Shown one piece after another: positions 27,282 through 37,400 of a DNA stretch of 64,000 bases (its first letter is position 1; every line of letters begins with the position of its first letter). Source of the stretch: Phycisphaerae bacterium (GTDB lineage Bacteria; Chloroflexota; Anaerolineae; 4572-78; J111). A program made the translations under genes and the position numbers. The stretch lies in the NCBI GenBank assembly GCA_028285035.1, contig JANQQF010000110.1, positions 109,980 through 173,979 on the forward strand, written 5' to 3'. The notes beneath the pieces were generated by a model that saw nothing but the letters and a program-made list of their open reading frames with translations, ran no database searches and was not told the origin of the DNA.

Positions 27282-28667
27282 TTACATTTTTATCAAGGCC
27301 ACTTTCTCTTCATAATGGGTCACCGCATCTCCTGTCAGTGTCATATCCAGCCAGCGTGCCATATTGATCGGTTCATTGCCGTGCAACCGTTTAAGACCGT
27401 AGAATCCATTCATTGCGGTGGACATCAATGAGGCCCCCGTGCGTAAATATCGGCTACCTCGGGCTATTCGGCCTAAAGCGTGGCTGGGCGAGAAGGCTCG
27501 ACGCCACAACTGGCGATGAGCCTCAAGTAACTCATCGGGGCTGAGATATTTGGGCCGAAACGTGACGTTATACCCGTTGTAAAATTCCCAAGGTTGATCC
27601 ACCAACAAGCGACCTTCTCGGGCATATTGATCATACAACGGCGTGCCGCGATAAGGGGTGAGCACACTGAGAAAGGGAACGTCCACACCGATCTCATAAA
27701 GCTGGTCGGCCATCGCTACAATACTCTCCGGCGTATCGCCATCAAATCCGGCCACAAAACCAGCCATCACACAGATCCCTCGCTCGTGTAGGGCATTGAT
27801 CGCCTCCTTGTAAGCAGCGGCCTTATTTTGGCGTTTGTTCGCGGCCTTAAGTGACTCCTGACCAAAGCTTTCGATCCCAAAGAAGATTCCAATACAGCCC
27901 GATTGCTCCATCAAATCGAGCAACGCCTTATCTTTGGCGATATCCATGCTGGCTTGGGTCAACCACCAGCGTTTGTGGGGAATCATCGCTTGCAATAATT
28001 CTTTGATGTAAGCACGTTTTGCTGTTAAGTTGTCATCCCAAAACCAAACCACCTTTCGTTGCCACCAATGAGAAAAATCATCGTAGGCAATGTCACGAAT
28101 GACCTCGGGGATGGGGCGGACCCGAAAGCCGGGGTTGATTGTGGGCACGGTGCAAAAGGAGCAGGTGAAAGGGCAACCACGGGTGGCCTGAACGACGCGA
28201 CGGACAAAAAATTTATCAGGCAATAAGTCGTAACGGGGCAAAGGCAATCCGTCCAAAGGCATAATCTGCCCTTCATATTTTGATTGCAATCGTCCCGCTT
28301 CCGCATCCGCCAGCAATCCCGCCCACACCGACTCTGCCTCGCCAATGACTACGGCGTGACAGTGATGCAAGGCTTCTTCCGGCCAATAGGTGACGTGCGG
28401 TCCCCCCATCACCACCATTTTTCCCCGCGCTTTGTAAGCGTCAGCCAAACGATAGGCCTCCGTAGCAAAACCGCTAAAGAAAGACAAGGCGATCAAATCG
28501 GCATCGCTTTCTAAATCAACCTGCTCCACCTGCTGATGGATCACGCGTACTTCATGATGGGCTGGGGTGAGCGCTGCCAAGTGAATACCAGTGACAGGCG
28601 GCACAAAGTCCATCTCGTGCCCTTTTTCATACCGTTGGATATAAACAATAATGATGTCGATTTTCAT
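27282..28667 (-). CDS. B12-binding-type radical SAM protein
   Basis: A 461-residue protein. The N-terminal part is a cobalamin-binding-like Rossmann domain (about 1-135: [46 protein letters not shown]). The radical SAM core holds the cluster cysteines C165, C169 and C172 in [10 protein letters not shown]. The next part contains VVWFWDDN and [10 protein letters not shown], typical of the Elp3/MiaB-like radical SAM barrel. The family includes methylases and carbon-chain enzymes of lipids (hopanoid and related). The substrate is unknown. It is convergent with the methyltransferase gene. Confidence 0.85.
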   Translation of the reverse strand: MKIDIIIVYIQRYEKGHEMDFVPPVTGIHLAALTPAHHEVRVIHQQVEQVDLESDADLIALSFFSGFATEAYRLADAYKARGKMVVMGGPHVTYWPEEALHHCHAVVIGEAESVWAGLLADAEAGRLQSKYEGQIMPLDGLPLPRYDLLPDKFFVRRVVQATRGCPFTCSFCTVPTINPGFRVRPIPEVIRDIAYDDFSHWWQRKVVWFWDDNLTAKRAYIKELLQAMIPHKRWWLTQASMDIAKDKALLDLMEQSGCIGIFFGIESFGQESLKAANKRQNKAAAYKEAINALHERGICVMAGFVAGFDGDTPESIVAMADQLYEIGVDVPFLSVLTPYRGTPLYDQYAREGRLLVDQPWEFYNGYNVTFRPKYLSPDELLEAHRQLWRRAFSPSHALGRIARGSRYLRTGASLMSTAMNGFYGLKRLHGNEPINMARWLDMTLTGDAVTHYEEKVALIKM

Positions 28668-28922
28668 GAGATCCTCCTTTTTAGAACAACCACCTAAAAC
28701 GAAACGTCATAGAGACACAATCAGTTTATATATCTTTATAAATTGTTTCGATCCTCTAAACACACCAATCAAGGCACTTGAGTGCTTGATTGAAGCCAGT
28801 AGATCTGACATCATACAGAGAGCCACCCAGTCGGAAGACCATCAGACATTGGTCAAACTTTTCATAAATTAGACGTGCTACGATCGACACCACTAGTGCA
28901 TCATCTTTGAAAGGAGTTTCTT

Positions 28923-30440
28923 ATGGACAACCTGAAATTTCCACGCGCAATCATCATCACCGCTTTGATCCTCGGCTGGGTTGGCGATTACTTTTTCTAT
29001 GGCAATCCTTTAGGTATCTCTGTGCCAATTTATGTGGGCCTACTCATTATCGCGCTTATCGCTTTGGGGGGGCGAGAGCAAATTTTGCCCAGTTGGGGTG
29101 GGATTTGGCTGGCTGTTCCGCTGATGTTCTTCGCAGTTATGATTTTTATTCGGGCCAATCCCTTTGTGACATTCCTCAATCTTATGGCCTGTTTAGGGTT
29201 GCTTGGCCTGCTGGTCCATTTTTATGTGCGAGACAACATTGCGCACTTGGGCTTGATTGGTTATCCGTTCACCCTGTTAGAAAGTGTGCTCAATACTTTG
29301 TCTCGACCTGTCCCGCTTATGGCGGTGAGTACAGATGTCGCAACCATTCGCGAGCAAGGTCGCCGTAATGTCTTTCCACTCCTGCGAGGCTTGGCGCTCG
29401 CTATTCCCATTGTCGCGGCGTTTACCTGCTTGTTGGCTTCAGCCGATTTGGTCTTTGCCAGCTATGTTGAGTCATTCATCGAACTTGACTTCTTGAGTGA
29501 TGTGTTTGAGTGGATTTGGCGGGGAATTATCATCCTCATCCTGGCTTGGCTGATTGCAGGTGGCTTGAGTTATGCCTTCAGCCGGGCCTTTCAGGGAGAA
29601 ATCTCACTCCAGAAAGCAGCTCGTTGGACCCCACCGGCTTTTCTAGGGTTTATTGAAGTAACTACCATCCTCGTTGCTGTGAATATCCTCTTTCTGATTT
29701 TTGTCTTAATCCAATTCACCTATCTTTTCGGCGGTCAAGCCAACATCACCGAAACGGGCTACACCTACGCTGAATATGCGCGGCAAGGGTTTTTTGAGTT
29801 GTTGGCCGTGGCTGTCATCAGCTTGGGGCTGATTTTGGGTCTACATCGTCTGGGAAAACGGGGGGAGCATGGTCAAACCCTTAGTTTTAATGCTTTGAGT
29901 AGTTTGATGATTGGTTTAGTAATTGTCATTTTAATTTCGGCTTTTCAGCGGTTGCTGCTTTATGAAACGGTCTTTGGATATACCCAACTTCGGCTCTACA
30001 GCCATATTTTTATGATATGGTTGGGGATTAGCTGTTTGTGGTTTGTCATCACCTTATGGTGGCATCCCTATCGCTTTGCCATCGGAGCCTTTGTTGCCGC
30101 CTTGGGCTTTTTGGTCACGCTCAATTTTGTTAACCCGGATGCTTTCATTGCCCGCCAAAACCTTGCGCGTGAAACGATTAAAGTACAGCCTGACTTTGGT
30201 TCATCGCGGGTGAGCATGGATCTTGATGCCTACTACCTAACGCAATTGTCAGATGATGCAGTTCCGGTTTTGGTTGCAGAAATGGCTAATCTCGATACCG
30301 ATGAACGGCTCGTGTTACAGCATCACTTTGCAAGGCAATTTAGACGCCTCGAAGAGCGGGTTGAAGAACAACGTTGGGTGTCCTATCATTTAGCCGAGCA
30401 ACGGGCTTATCAGTTGCTTGCCCCCTTTGAGACCGATTGA
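28923..30440 (+). CDS. multi-pass membrane protein (DUF4153/DUF4173 type)
   Basis: A 505-residue protein with about eleven helices and a C-terminal cytoplasmic tail of about 100 residues (SSRVSMDLDAYYLTQLSDDAVPVLVAEM). The mid part PPAFLGFIEVTTILVAVNILFLIFVLIQFTYLFGG and the ETGYTYAEYARQGFFELLAVAVISL block are characteristic of the DUF4153/DUF4173 family. The family has unknown function. A response regulator follows after 31 bases and a kinase after that, so it may be an input partner of the two-component pair (inference). GAAAGGAG lies before the ATG. Confidence 0.8.
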   Translation: MDNLKFPRAIIITALILGWVGDYFFYGNPLGISVPIYVGLLIIALIALGGREQILPSWGGIWLAVPLMFFAVMIFIRANPFVTFLNLMACLGLLGLLVHFYVRDNIAHLGLIGYPFTLLESVLNTLSRPVPLMAVSTDVATIREQGRRNVFPLLRGLALAIPIVAAFTCLLASADLVFASYVESFIELDFLSDVFEWIWRGIIILILAWLIAGGLSYAFSRAFQGEISLQKAARWTPPAFLGFIEVTTILVAVNILFLIFVLIQFTYLFGGQANITETGYTYAEYARQGFFELLAVAVISLGLILGLHRLGKRGEHGQTLSFNALSSLMIGLVIVILISAFQRLLLYETVFGYTQLRLYSHIFMIWLGISCLWFVITLWWHPYRFAIGAFVAALGFLVTLNFVNPDAFIARQNLARETIKVQPDFGSSRVSMDLDAYYLTQLSDDAVPVLVAEMANLDTDERLVLQHHFARQFRRLEERVEEQRWVSYHLAEQRAYQLLAPFETD

Positions 30441-30471
30441 CAACGAATTAGGCTTCGGGTTATAAATAAAT

Positions 30472-31206
30472 ATGCTCAAATTATTGATTGTAGAAGACAA
30501 TGAAAAACTTCGGCCTGCTCTGGAAACGGGCTTGTTGGCGACAGGTGAGGTTGAACTCATCTCTGGCTACGCTCGGGGCGAGGATGCCTTACAGGGCTGT
30601 CTGGAGAATGCGCCAGATGTCATTCTGATGGATGTTCAACTGGCCGGGGCAATGAATGGGATTGAGACAGCCGTGGCCATTCGACGAGAGTATCCTCGGT
30701 TGCCTGTGGTCTTCTACTCCATTCAAGATGATGATGCCTACTATCGTGATTTTCGTCGTTCGGGTATTCTGAGCCACTACGCCTACGTTCGGAAGTCCAA
30801 CTATTTGTTACCCCAAATGATTTTACCCCTCCTCAAAGACGCCATTGCTGGCCTCAGTTTTATTGATCCTGATATTGAGGCGCGGGTGCAGGAAGTACGG
30901 TACAAAGATGAGCACGCGCCCATGGAATTATTGGAACCCAACGAGCAGGTTGTGGCTAAAATGCTGGCGCAGGGCTTGACCAATGAGCAAATTGCGGCTC
31001 GGCTGAACTTTCGGGCGAAACGAACGGTCAGCCGCATCAATGGCCAAATTTATGCGACGTGGGGCCTCAATGAAAGTACGACCGATGAAAAAATCGCTCG
31101 TAATCGAGCCACCCTCATCGTGCGGGAAGGACGCCTCATTCGCTGGGATGAAGAAGGCGTTGCGTATGTGATGGATGGTCGCGGTGAGTGGATTGTTTGG
31201 GAATAA
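30472..31206 (+). CDS. response regulator, receiver plus HTH-like domain
   Basis: A 244-residue protein. The receiver domain has LLIVEDN (acidic pair), ILMDVQLAG with phospho-acceptor Asp54, and VVFYSIQDD with a switch residue. After a linker, an HTH-like block (QVVAKMLAQGLTNEQIAARLNF near 160-182, TVSRINGQIYATW) resembles LuxR-type recognition. It is the likely partner of the kinase that follows. Targets are unknown. Confidence 0.85.
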   Translation: MLKLLIVEDNEKLRPALETGLLATGEVELISGYARGEDALQGCLENAPDVILMDVQLAGAMNGIETAVAIRREYPRLPVVFYSIQDDDAYYRDFRRSGILSHYAYVRKSNYLLPQMILPLLKDAIAGLSFIDPDIEARVQEVRYKDEHAPMELLEPNEQVVAKMLAQGLTNEQIAARLNFRAKRTVSRINGQIYATWGLNESTTDEKIARNRATLIVREGRLIRWDEEGVAYVMDGRGEWIVWE

Positions 31207-31210
31207 GGCA

Positions 31211-31345
31211 GTTTGTAGAGTTTATAGGGTTCGTGGGGGTTTTAGAGTCAAAAGGATGAAACACAAAGAACGCAAAGGGGACATAATGGACACAAAGAGT
31301 TTTTATCAACACCATAACTCTACAAACCCTATAAACTCTATTAAC
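31211..31345. repeat. inverted-repeat tract (GTTTGTAGAG family)
   Basis: GTTTGTAGAGTTTATAGGG (31211-31229) pairs with AACCCTATAAACTCTA (31325-31340) and a second, shorter, related word follows. The tract fills the gap between the response regulator and the kinase gene and ends 14 bases before the kinase ATG. Confidence 0.65.
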
Positions 31346-31359
31346 CCTACAAACGCTCT

Positions 31360-33480
31360 ATGACCGGAAATTTTTTGCTCGATTGGGCCACTCTGGCCGT
31401 TTCCTTAGCCAATGTCATTCTTCTATTATGGTTGGGATTAACCGTTCCTCTAAATGCTGAGCGACGGAGTTGGGATGTTTGGTTTGCTGGTTTTGGCTTG
31501 CTGACTGGGGCGGCCTTTTTTATCAGCCATACCGCTATCCTGGGATATGGCCCCCTCTTTATTGACAATAGTCTGAATTTATGGTGGTATGTGGGCTGGA
31601 TCCCCGTGGTTACATTGCCCTTTGCCTGGTATGTGATGACCTTGTGGTATGCTGGTTATTGGCCCAATTTAGGCTCGCAGCGGCGCTGGGTGATTTTGAC
31701 ATTGGGATTATCTCTCGGTTTAATTGGGCTGCTCCTCTTTGCCAGTCCGCTCCCCTCTTTTAGTCAGGTGATTGAGCTTAATCTGTCTAGTTCCATTGCC
31801 GTAGCGGGCATTCCTATCATTTTTCTGGCCTATCCGATTTATGTTGTTCTTTGCATTGGCCTAGCCCTGAACGTTCTCCGCCACGCTGCCCCCTCTCATC
31901 GGGCGATGGGCGATTTGGCTCGGCAGCGAGCTAACCCGTGGCTTGTGGCCAACTCGATTCTACTGCTCATCGTAAGTTTGCTGGTTGCAGGGGTCATTAT
32001 CTGGATCATCTCAAACGCACGAGGCGGCGTGATCAGCTTTGATCGATACAGCAGTATGGCCTTTATCGTTGGCTGGGTTGATCTGGTGATTGGGGCACTC
32101 ATCGGTTTATCAGTCATTTTATTAGGACAGGCGATCGTATCCTACGCTATTTTCGCGGGTCAAACCTTACCCCGTCGTGAGCTACAGCGGCAATGGTACA
32201 ATGCGATTATTTTGGCGGTTGGCTATGGCTTGGTCGTTGGCTGGAGCTTGGCAGTTCAACTGCGGCCCATCTACAGTTTGCTTTTGACGACGGTGATTAT
32301 GGTCGTCTTTTACGCCCTGTTAATCTGGCGATCCTATGAACGACGGGGGCATTATATTCGTCATCTTCAACCCGTCGTCGCTAGCCAGCGTCTTTATGAA
32401 ACGCTATTGACCCCACCGACTGCGCCCCCGGCTGTTGATGTCGCGGCTCCATTTCAATCATTGTGTGAGGATATGTTGCAAACGAAGGTAGCCTATTTAT
32501 TACCCTTAGGCTCACTCGCCCCGCTCGTTTCCCCGTTGACCCATCCCGCAGGGTTATCGCCACTGCCCGCTTTATCGCCAGAGACACTGCGACAGCTGCA
32601 AATTCCGCAAACTAAATTTATTCCGGTTGAACCAGCCCAAGTCGGTGGGGCTGCTTGGGCTTTGCCCTTGTGGAGTGAGCGAGGGTTGATTGGCCTGCTA
32701 TTGCTTGGCCCTAAGCAGGATAATGATTTGTATGTTGAGGAAGAGTTGGAAATTGCCCGGGCCAGTTGCGAGCGGCTGATTGATACCCAAGCCAGCACTG
32801 AGATCGCTCGGCGCTTGATGGGCTTACAACGACAGCGACTGACCGAAAGTCAATTGATGGACCGGCAGACACGTCGTGTCTTGCACGATGATGTCTTGCC
32901 GCAACTCCACGCCGCCTTGATTTCATTGAGTGCTCAAGCTGAAACCAATCAACCAACAGAGGTCATTGATTTATTAAGCGGGGCGCATCAGCAAATTTCT
33001 GACTTATTACACGAGATTCCGACCACCCTTGAGCCAACGTTGATGAGGCGGGGGCTAATTGGGGCGTTGCGCCAAGTGATTGAGGGTGAATTAGTGAACG
33101 CGTTTGATCAGGTCGAATGGAAAATTTCTTTAGCTGGCGAAGCAGCCGTGCAGGCGCTGCCAACCTTAACTGCCGAGGTCGCGTTTTATGCCCTTCGAGA
33201 AGCGATACGCAACTCAGCCCGCCACGGTCGTGGACAGCAACCACAAAGGCCCTTACATTTGATGATTACGGTTGATTGTGAGGAAACATTGATTTTGCAG
33301 GTTGAGGATAATGGTGTTGGGTTAACGGCAACCTCATCTCCCGCGAAGAATGGCAGTGGGCAGGGGTTGGCCCTGCATAGCACGATGCTTGCCGTGGTCG
33401 GTGGCACACTCAACATCGATAGTGTCCCAGAGCAATTTACGCGGGTGACATTGAGTTTGCCTTTAGTGCGTGAAGCTTAG
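31360..33480 (+). CDS. membrane sensor histidine kinase (HisKA_3 / NarL-pathway type)
   Basis: A 706-residue protein with about nine to ten N-terminal helices (residues 1-330, a 7TM-like sensor), a middle GAF-like region (350-480), the H-box VLHDDVLPQLHAAL with probable phospho-His509, and a HATPase with ALREAIRNSARHG (N box) and LQVEDNGVGL (G1 box). It is the HisKA_3 type, which usually works with HTH regulators such as the preceding gene. The ATG is close behind a repeat tract and has no clear ribosome site. The signal is unknown. Confidence 0.87.
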   Translation: MTGNFLLDWATLAVSLANVILLLWLGLTVPLNAERRSWDVWFAGFGLLTGAAFFISHTAILGYGPLFIDNSLNLWWYVGWIPVVTLPFAWYVMTLWYAGYWPNLGSQRRWVILTLGLSLGLIGLLLFASPLPSFSQVIELNLSSSIAVAGIPIIFLAYPIYVVLCIGLALNVLRHAAPSHRAMGDLARQRANPWLVANSILLLIVSLLVAGVIIWIISNARGGVISFDRYSSMAFIVGWVDLVIGALIGLSVILLGQAIVSYAIFAGQTLPRRELQRQWYNAIILAVGYGLVVGWSLAVQLRPIYSLLLTTVIMVVFYALLIWRSYERRGHYIRHLQPVVASQRLYETLLTPPTAPPAVDVAAPFQSLCEDMLQTKVAYLLPLGSLAPLVSPLTHPAGLSPLPALSPETLRQLQIPQTKFIPVEPAQVGGAAWALPLWSERGLIGLLLLGPKQDNDLYVEEELEIARASCERLIDTQASTEIARRLMGLQRQRLTESQLMDRQTRRVLHDDVLPQLHAALISLSAQAETNQPTEVIDLLSGAHQQISDLLHEIPTTLEPTLMRRGLIGALRQVIEGELVNAFDQVEWKISLAGEAAVQALPTLTAEVAFYALREAIRNSARHGRGQQPQRPLHLMITVDCEETLILQVEDNGVGLTATSSPAKNGSGQGLALHSTMLAVVGGTLNIDSVPEQFTRVTLSLPLVREA

Positions 33481-33624
33481 GGTTAGCTAGTACCCCGTGC
33501 ATTTTGTATGCTCCCTAGAAACTAGTATTGTAACACAGGCTTTTAGCCTGTCCGTGCGCAGGCAAGGATGCCTACGCCTACGTTACATTTCTCTCGTGAC
33601 AATGCTGTGTGTTGTCATGAAAAA

Positions 33625-33661
33625 GGGGCTGGCTCCAACGCTCAGCGTTGGAGCCAGCCCC
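33625..33661. terminator. strong bidirectional hairpin between convergent genes
   Basis: Two perfect 18-base arms (33625-33642 and 33644-33661, core GGCTCCAACGCT) are separated by one base. It lies between the ends of the kinase and a reverse-strand gene. It has no clear U run, so it may act by structure alone or be a mobile palindrome. A smaller hairpin, ACAGGC/GCCTGT, lies at 33536-33551. Confidence 0.55.
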
Positions 33662-33689
33662 TGTGAGACTCAATTAAGTCCCCGAAATT

Positions 33690-34130
33690 CTAGCCAGCGC
33701 GTGAGACAAATAGACCCCCGACCGAAGCGGCAGCCCCGTAAATGAGAACAATTGTAATAATCATCCCAATTGTGCCATACAAAAATTTTGAGCGATTTCC
33801 CGAGACTTTGCGCGTGCGCGCTGACGCAAAGCCAACCCCGCCTATTGATAAAATCGCGGGTACCAAATGACCCCCACCAATTGCCCCAACAGATGCTTGA
33901 GTTACCGGAAAGTTTGGCACGCCTAAGGTAAAGTACATCGCAAAAAGAAGTAGTCCTAGGATAATTTGAACACCTAACGTAATATTTGATAAGCGCAATA
34001 ACGTGCCGTCTAATGCCCCCCATCTGCCATTTGTGATTAAGCCCATTATCATTCTCAGGGTCGTAATGATAATGATAACCAATACCAGCCAGCGCCAGCC
34101 AGAGTGTGCTTGAAATAGAAATGTGTACAT
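33690..34130 (-). CDS. four-helix membrane protein of unknown function
   Basis: A 146-residue protein starting at ATG 34130 with about four helices. The start MYTFLFQAHSGWRWLVLVII and the motif RLSNITLGVQIILGLLLFAMYF are distinctive, and HSGWRW suggests a conserved histidine near the membrane face. The C-terminal TRKVSGNRSKF loop is basic. I do not recognise a named family. No partner is adjacent. Confidence 0.65.
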   Translation of the reverse strand: MYTFLFQAHSGWRWLVLVIIIITTLRMIMGLITNGRWGALDGTLLRLSNITLGVQIILGLLLFAMYFTLGVPNFPVTQASVGAIGGGHLVPAILSIGGVGFASARTRKVSGNRSKFLYGTIGMIITIVLIYGAAASVGGLFVSRAG

Positions 34131-34441
34131 AAGTTACCTTTCCATAATGAATTAATGTTTTACAAGGCGAATTGTAGCATAGGCTGGCAAGGTTAAGAAA
34201 TGAATAGAGAGGATTTAAGGAGATTAGAAATTAAAGATTGGGGGCAAATTGTTTCTTAAGCTTGACTTAGAGTTCTGTTGAGTCCGTAGTTTATACGGTG
34301 TTTTTTTAATTTATCCTGCGGGCTTTCTACCCTATACATCTGCTGACTTCCTTCTTAAAATAATTGAGATTTATACTGCACAAGGTTTGATTTTGGATTT
34401 TGTTGATGAGATTTGAAAAATAGGGATTGAGAGGAACCACC
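34131..34441. other. intergenic region, 311 bases
   Basis: Mostly AT-rich and without a gene. A short stem CCGTA/TACGG (34284-34298) is followed by a run of T, so it could be a weak terminator. Its position in a divergent space is odd. Some GGAGATTAG-type tract words are seen near 34215. Confidence 0.4.
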
Positions 34442-37400
34442 ATGAGGTATTTGAAGATAAAGAATGCAGTTGTACTGATCGTGATCCTTCTTGTTATATC
34501 CGCCAGCCTGCCCACATCGACCGCTTATTCACAGGGTGGCCTTTTATCAGACTATCCCCCTAATCAAGATTATGGCCAACAGGGCGACTTTCTGGCAAAA
34601 CGGGCGGTTGATGGGGGCCGTACGGCGATTATCAATACGATTGGTCCAACTTTGATGCTGTTGCCCGAAAGCCCAGGTAGTTCCGATGCCCACATCACCT
34701 TACAAAATTGGGACAGTTCTTGGGATATCTCGGACCCCACGGACCCCCAATTTATCCGCTATGTAAATTGCCACAACGGTATCTGCCGTAACGGGCAAGC
34801 CCAGCACGCTCACGCCACTCACACCAATTTCTGGAATGGTGACGCCTATCTTTGGAGTAACAATTATTGGGAATTGGGCAACTCACATCGTCATGATCCC
34901 ACCACAGGGGATACCGTGCCTGTTAGTCCCCCCTGGCAGACAACAGCCGGGCGATTGTACTCCCCCTTTATCATTTCTGACCTCTGGAGCTATGGTGCGC
35001 CTTTTGATGATATGCGCACCCTTTACTACACCCTTGCCCCAGGCGATGACTGGCGAGGCCGACCTTTAGCGACCTGGGATCATTTGGGTGATACCGGAGT
35101 GACGGGCTTTTTCTCGTTTCATGGTGATTTGATGGTCGTGGCCTCGGATCAAGCCTCGACGGGGATGGCTATCTACAGTATGAACGGCTGGAAAGCAGGC
35201 ATCACCTCTGATACCTTCACGCCGCAACTTTTGTCTGTCTATCAACCCACCCTGCGCGAACCAGATGGCACATCCGTTGGGCTGGGTGGCTATTGGGCTG
35301 AGCCTTACGGTGCCAATAAAATGGTTTGGGCAGCCCGAATAAATAATGCAGTTGGTCGAGATTATCCAGCGATGTATGTGGTTGATTTCTCTGATCCGAC
35401 CAACCCCCACCTGACCTGTGAACTTTACTTTAATCAGGATGAAAGTGATCCCACCGATGGTGATCATATGACGACGCCGATGTATGTTAACTTTCAAGAT
35501 CAATATGCTTTTGTCGATCATATGAGAGTGGACATCAATTTGTGTGAAAACTTGTACGCCACTGGGAAAGCGGGTGATCCAGATTACATCATCAGCGGCA
35601 CTGATATGGCCCAGGTGGCTTATAAATTCCCCACCACGCAAAACTACTGTGATGGGTCACAATATTTCCGACCCTTGGGACAAATCGGGGTCTTTGGTGG
35701 CTATGATCTCTTTGGGACCGAGGCCATTATCACCTACACCGGAGCTACTTTGGTTGAAGGCTCCTGGAGTTCAGGCACATACGTGGTCTACAACTTTGAT
35801 AGCAACCGTTCTATGATTGGCTCGACGAATTTGGGAGTCGGCGACGTTTTAGGGGGTGGCCGAACCATCACCAGCGTCGAGATTGACGAGCGGGTAAATA
35901 CACAGGGAATGTGCTTTTTTGTCACCAGCGATGACCCTGACCTGAACCCGCCTTATGTTTCAGGCCATCGTCCTCTGGCTGGTCAAACCAATGTCGCGGT
36001 GGATACCTTCATCAGCATTCATATTCCAGAAACGATGCGGACCGAGAGTGTGGTTAATGCCTTCCAACTGATCCGTACCGATACGGACCAGCCCGTTGAT
36101 TTTCAACATCGTCTGTCCCACACAGGAACAATTACCCTTTGGCCTGCCGAAGATTTAGATCTCGATGTGACCTATCGGGTGGAAGTGTCGGGCATTCAAG
36201 ATTACATGGGCAATACAATGACGCCCTATACCTTTACCTTTACCACGGGCGAGACAGTGATTGATCCGGGTCCAGAGCCTGATACAGATTGGACTCATTG
36301 TGCCAATGAAAACGCAACTTGTGCGGTGCCGAGTACATCTGTCGTGCGTTTTGGGGTGCCCGGGGCTTATACTTATCAAGAAAATGTCACCGGCTCAACT
36401 GCCTGCACTATAGCCGTTTTTGGTGATCCAGCCCCAGGCCAACCCAAAACCTGTTCCTACTGGGCGGGTACGACTGCCCCAGATTTTGCAGGCACGCCTT
36501 ACTACCCCAACCAATCGAGTCAGATGAGCTGTTTGCCCGAGTCAGCCACAGACAATCTTTGGGTTGTGAATCCAGATAATCATAGTGTGAGCATCATTGA
36601 TACGTATCTTGAGCCAGGGTCGCAGTATGTCCAAATAAGCAGTCAGCGTGAGCTATTCTTGGATTACAAAACCCCTACGTCCGTCACCCGCATTGGCGAC
36701 TATTACGCTGTCACCTATCGGGATGATGACAAGGTGGTATTCCATCACGCTGCCACGGTGAACCCAGCCTTTGCCATTGATACAGGCCACGGCACACAGC
36801 CGATTGCCTCGGTCACGGATGGCACCTCGCTCTTTGTTTCTTTGTTTGGCAGTGGTGAGGTGATTGAAATTGACCCAAACAGTCAGAGTATTATCAATCG
36901 GCTTCCCGTAGGCCCAATGCCGCGAGCGATGGCGATGTATGGTAGCCGTTTGCTGGTCACTCGCTTTATCTCCGCCCCCACCCACGGTGAAGTGTATGAC
37001 ATTGAGACTGGCTCGGGCTTATCTCTAACCCGAACGATTGTGGTAAATAAAGTGTTGGTCAGTGATGATATCGATCACGGCTCCGGTATCCCCAACTTCC
37101 TGTCCGGCATCGTGATCAGTAGTGATGGCACAGAAGCCTTTGTCACCGCTACCAAGGCCAACATTGATCGTGGCACCAGTGCTGTGCGATCAGGTATCGC
37201 CTTGGATGACGATAACACAGTTCGTCCGATGATGGTGCGCTTGGATCTGACCAACAATCAGGATGCCAATGTGAATCCCAGCACCCCGGCCGGCACGCTC
37301 GATTTTGACAATGCGGCAGACCCAGCCGGTGTCACCTATTTGGTGGATGGCGAGTCACGCATCGTCACCTTTCAGGGGAACAACGTTGTGGCGGCCCAAA

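Noticed and set aside
34427..34441. TTG at 34427 as start of the di-heme protein
   Set aside because: The GAGAGGA ribosome site would lie inside the gene. ATG 34442 fits better and gives a clean signal peptide.
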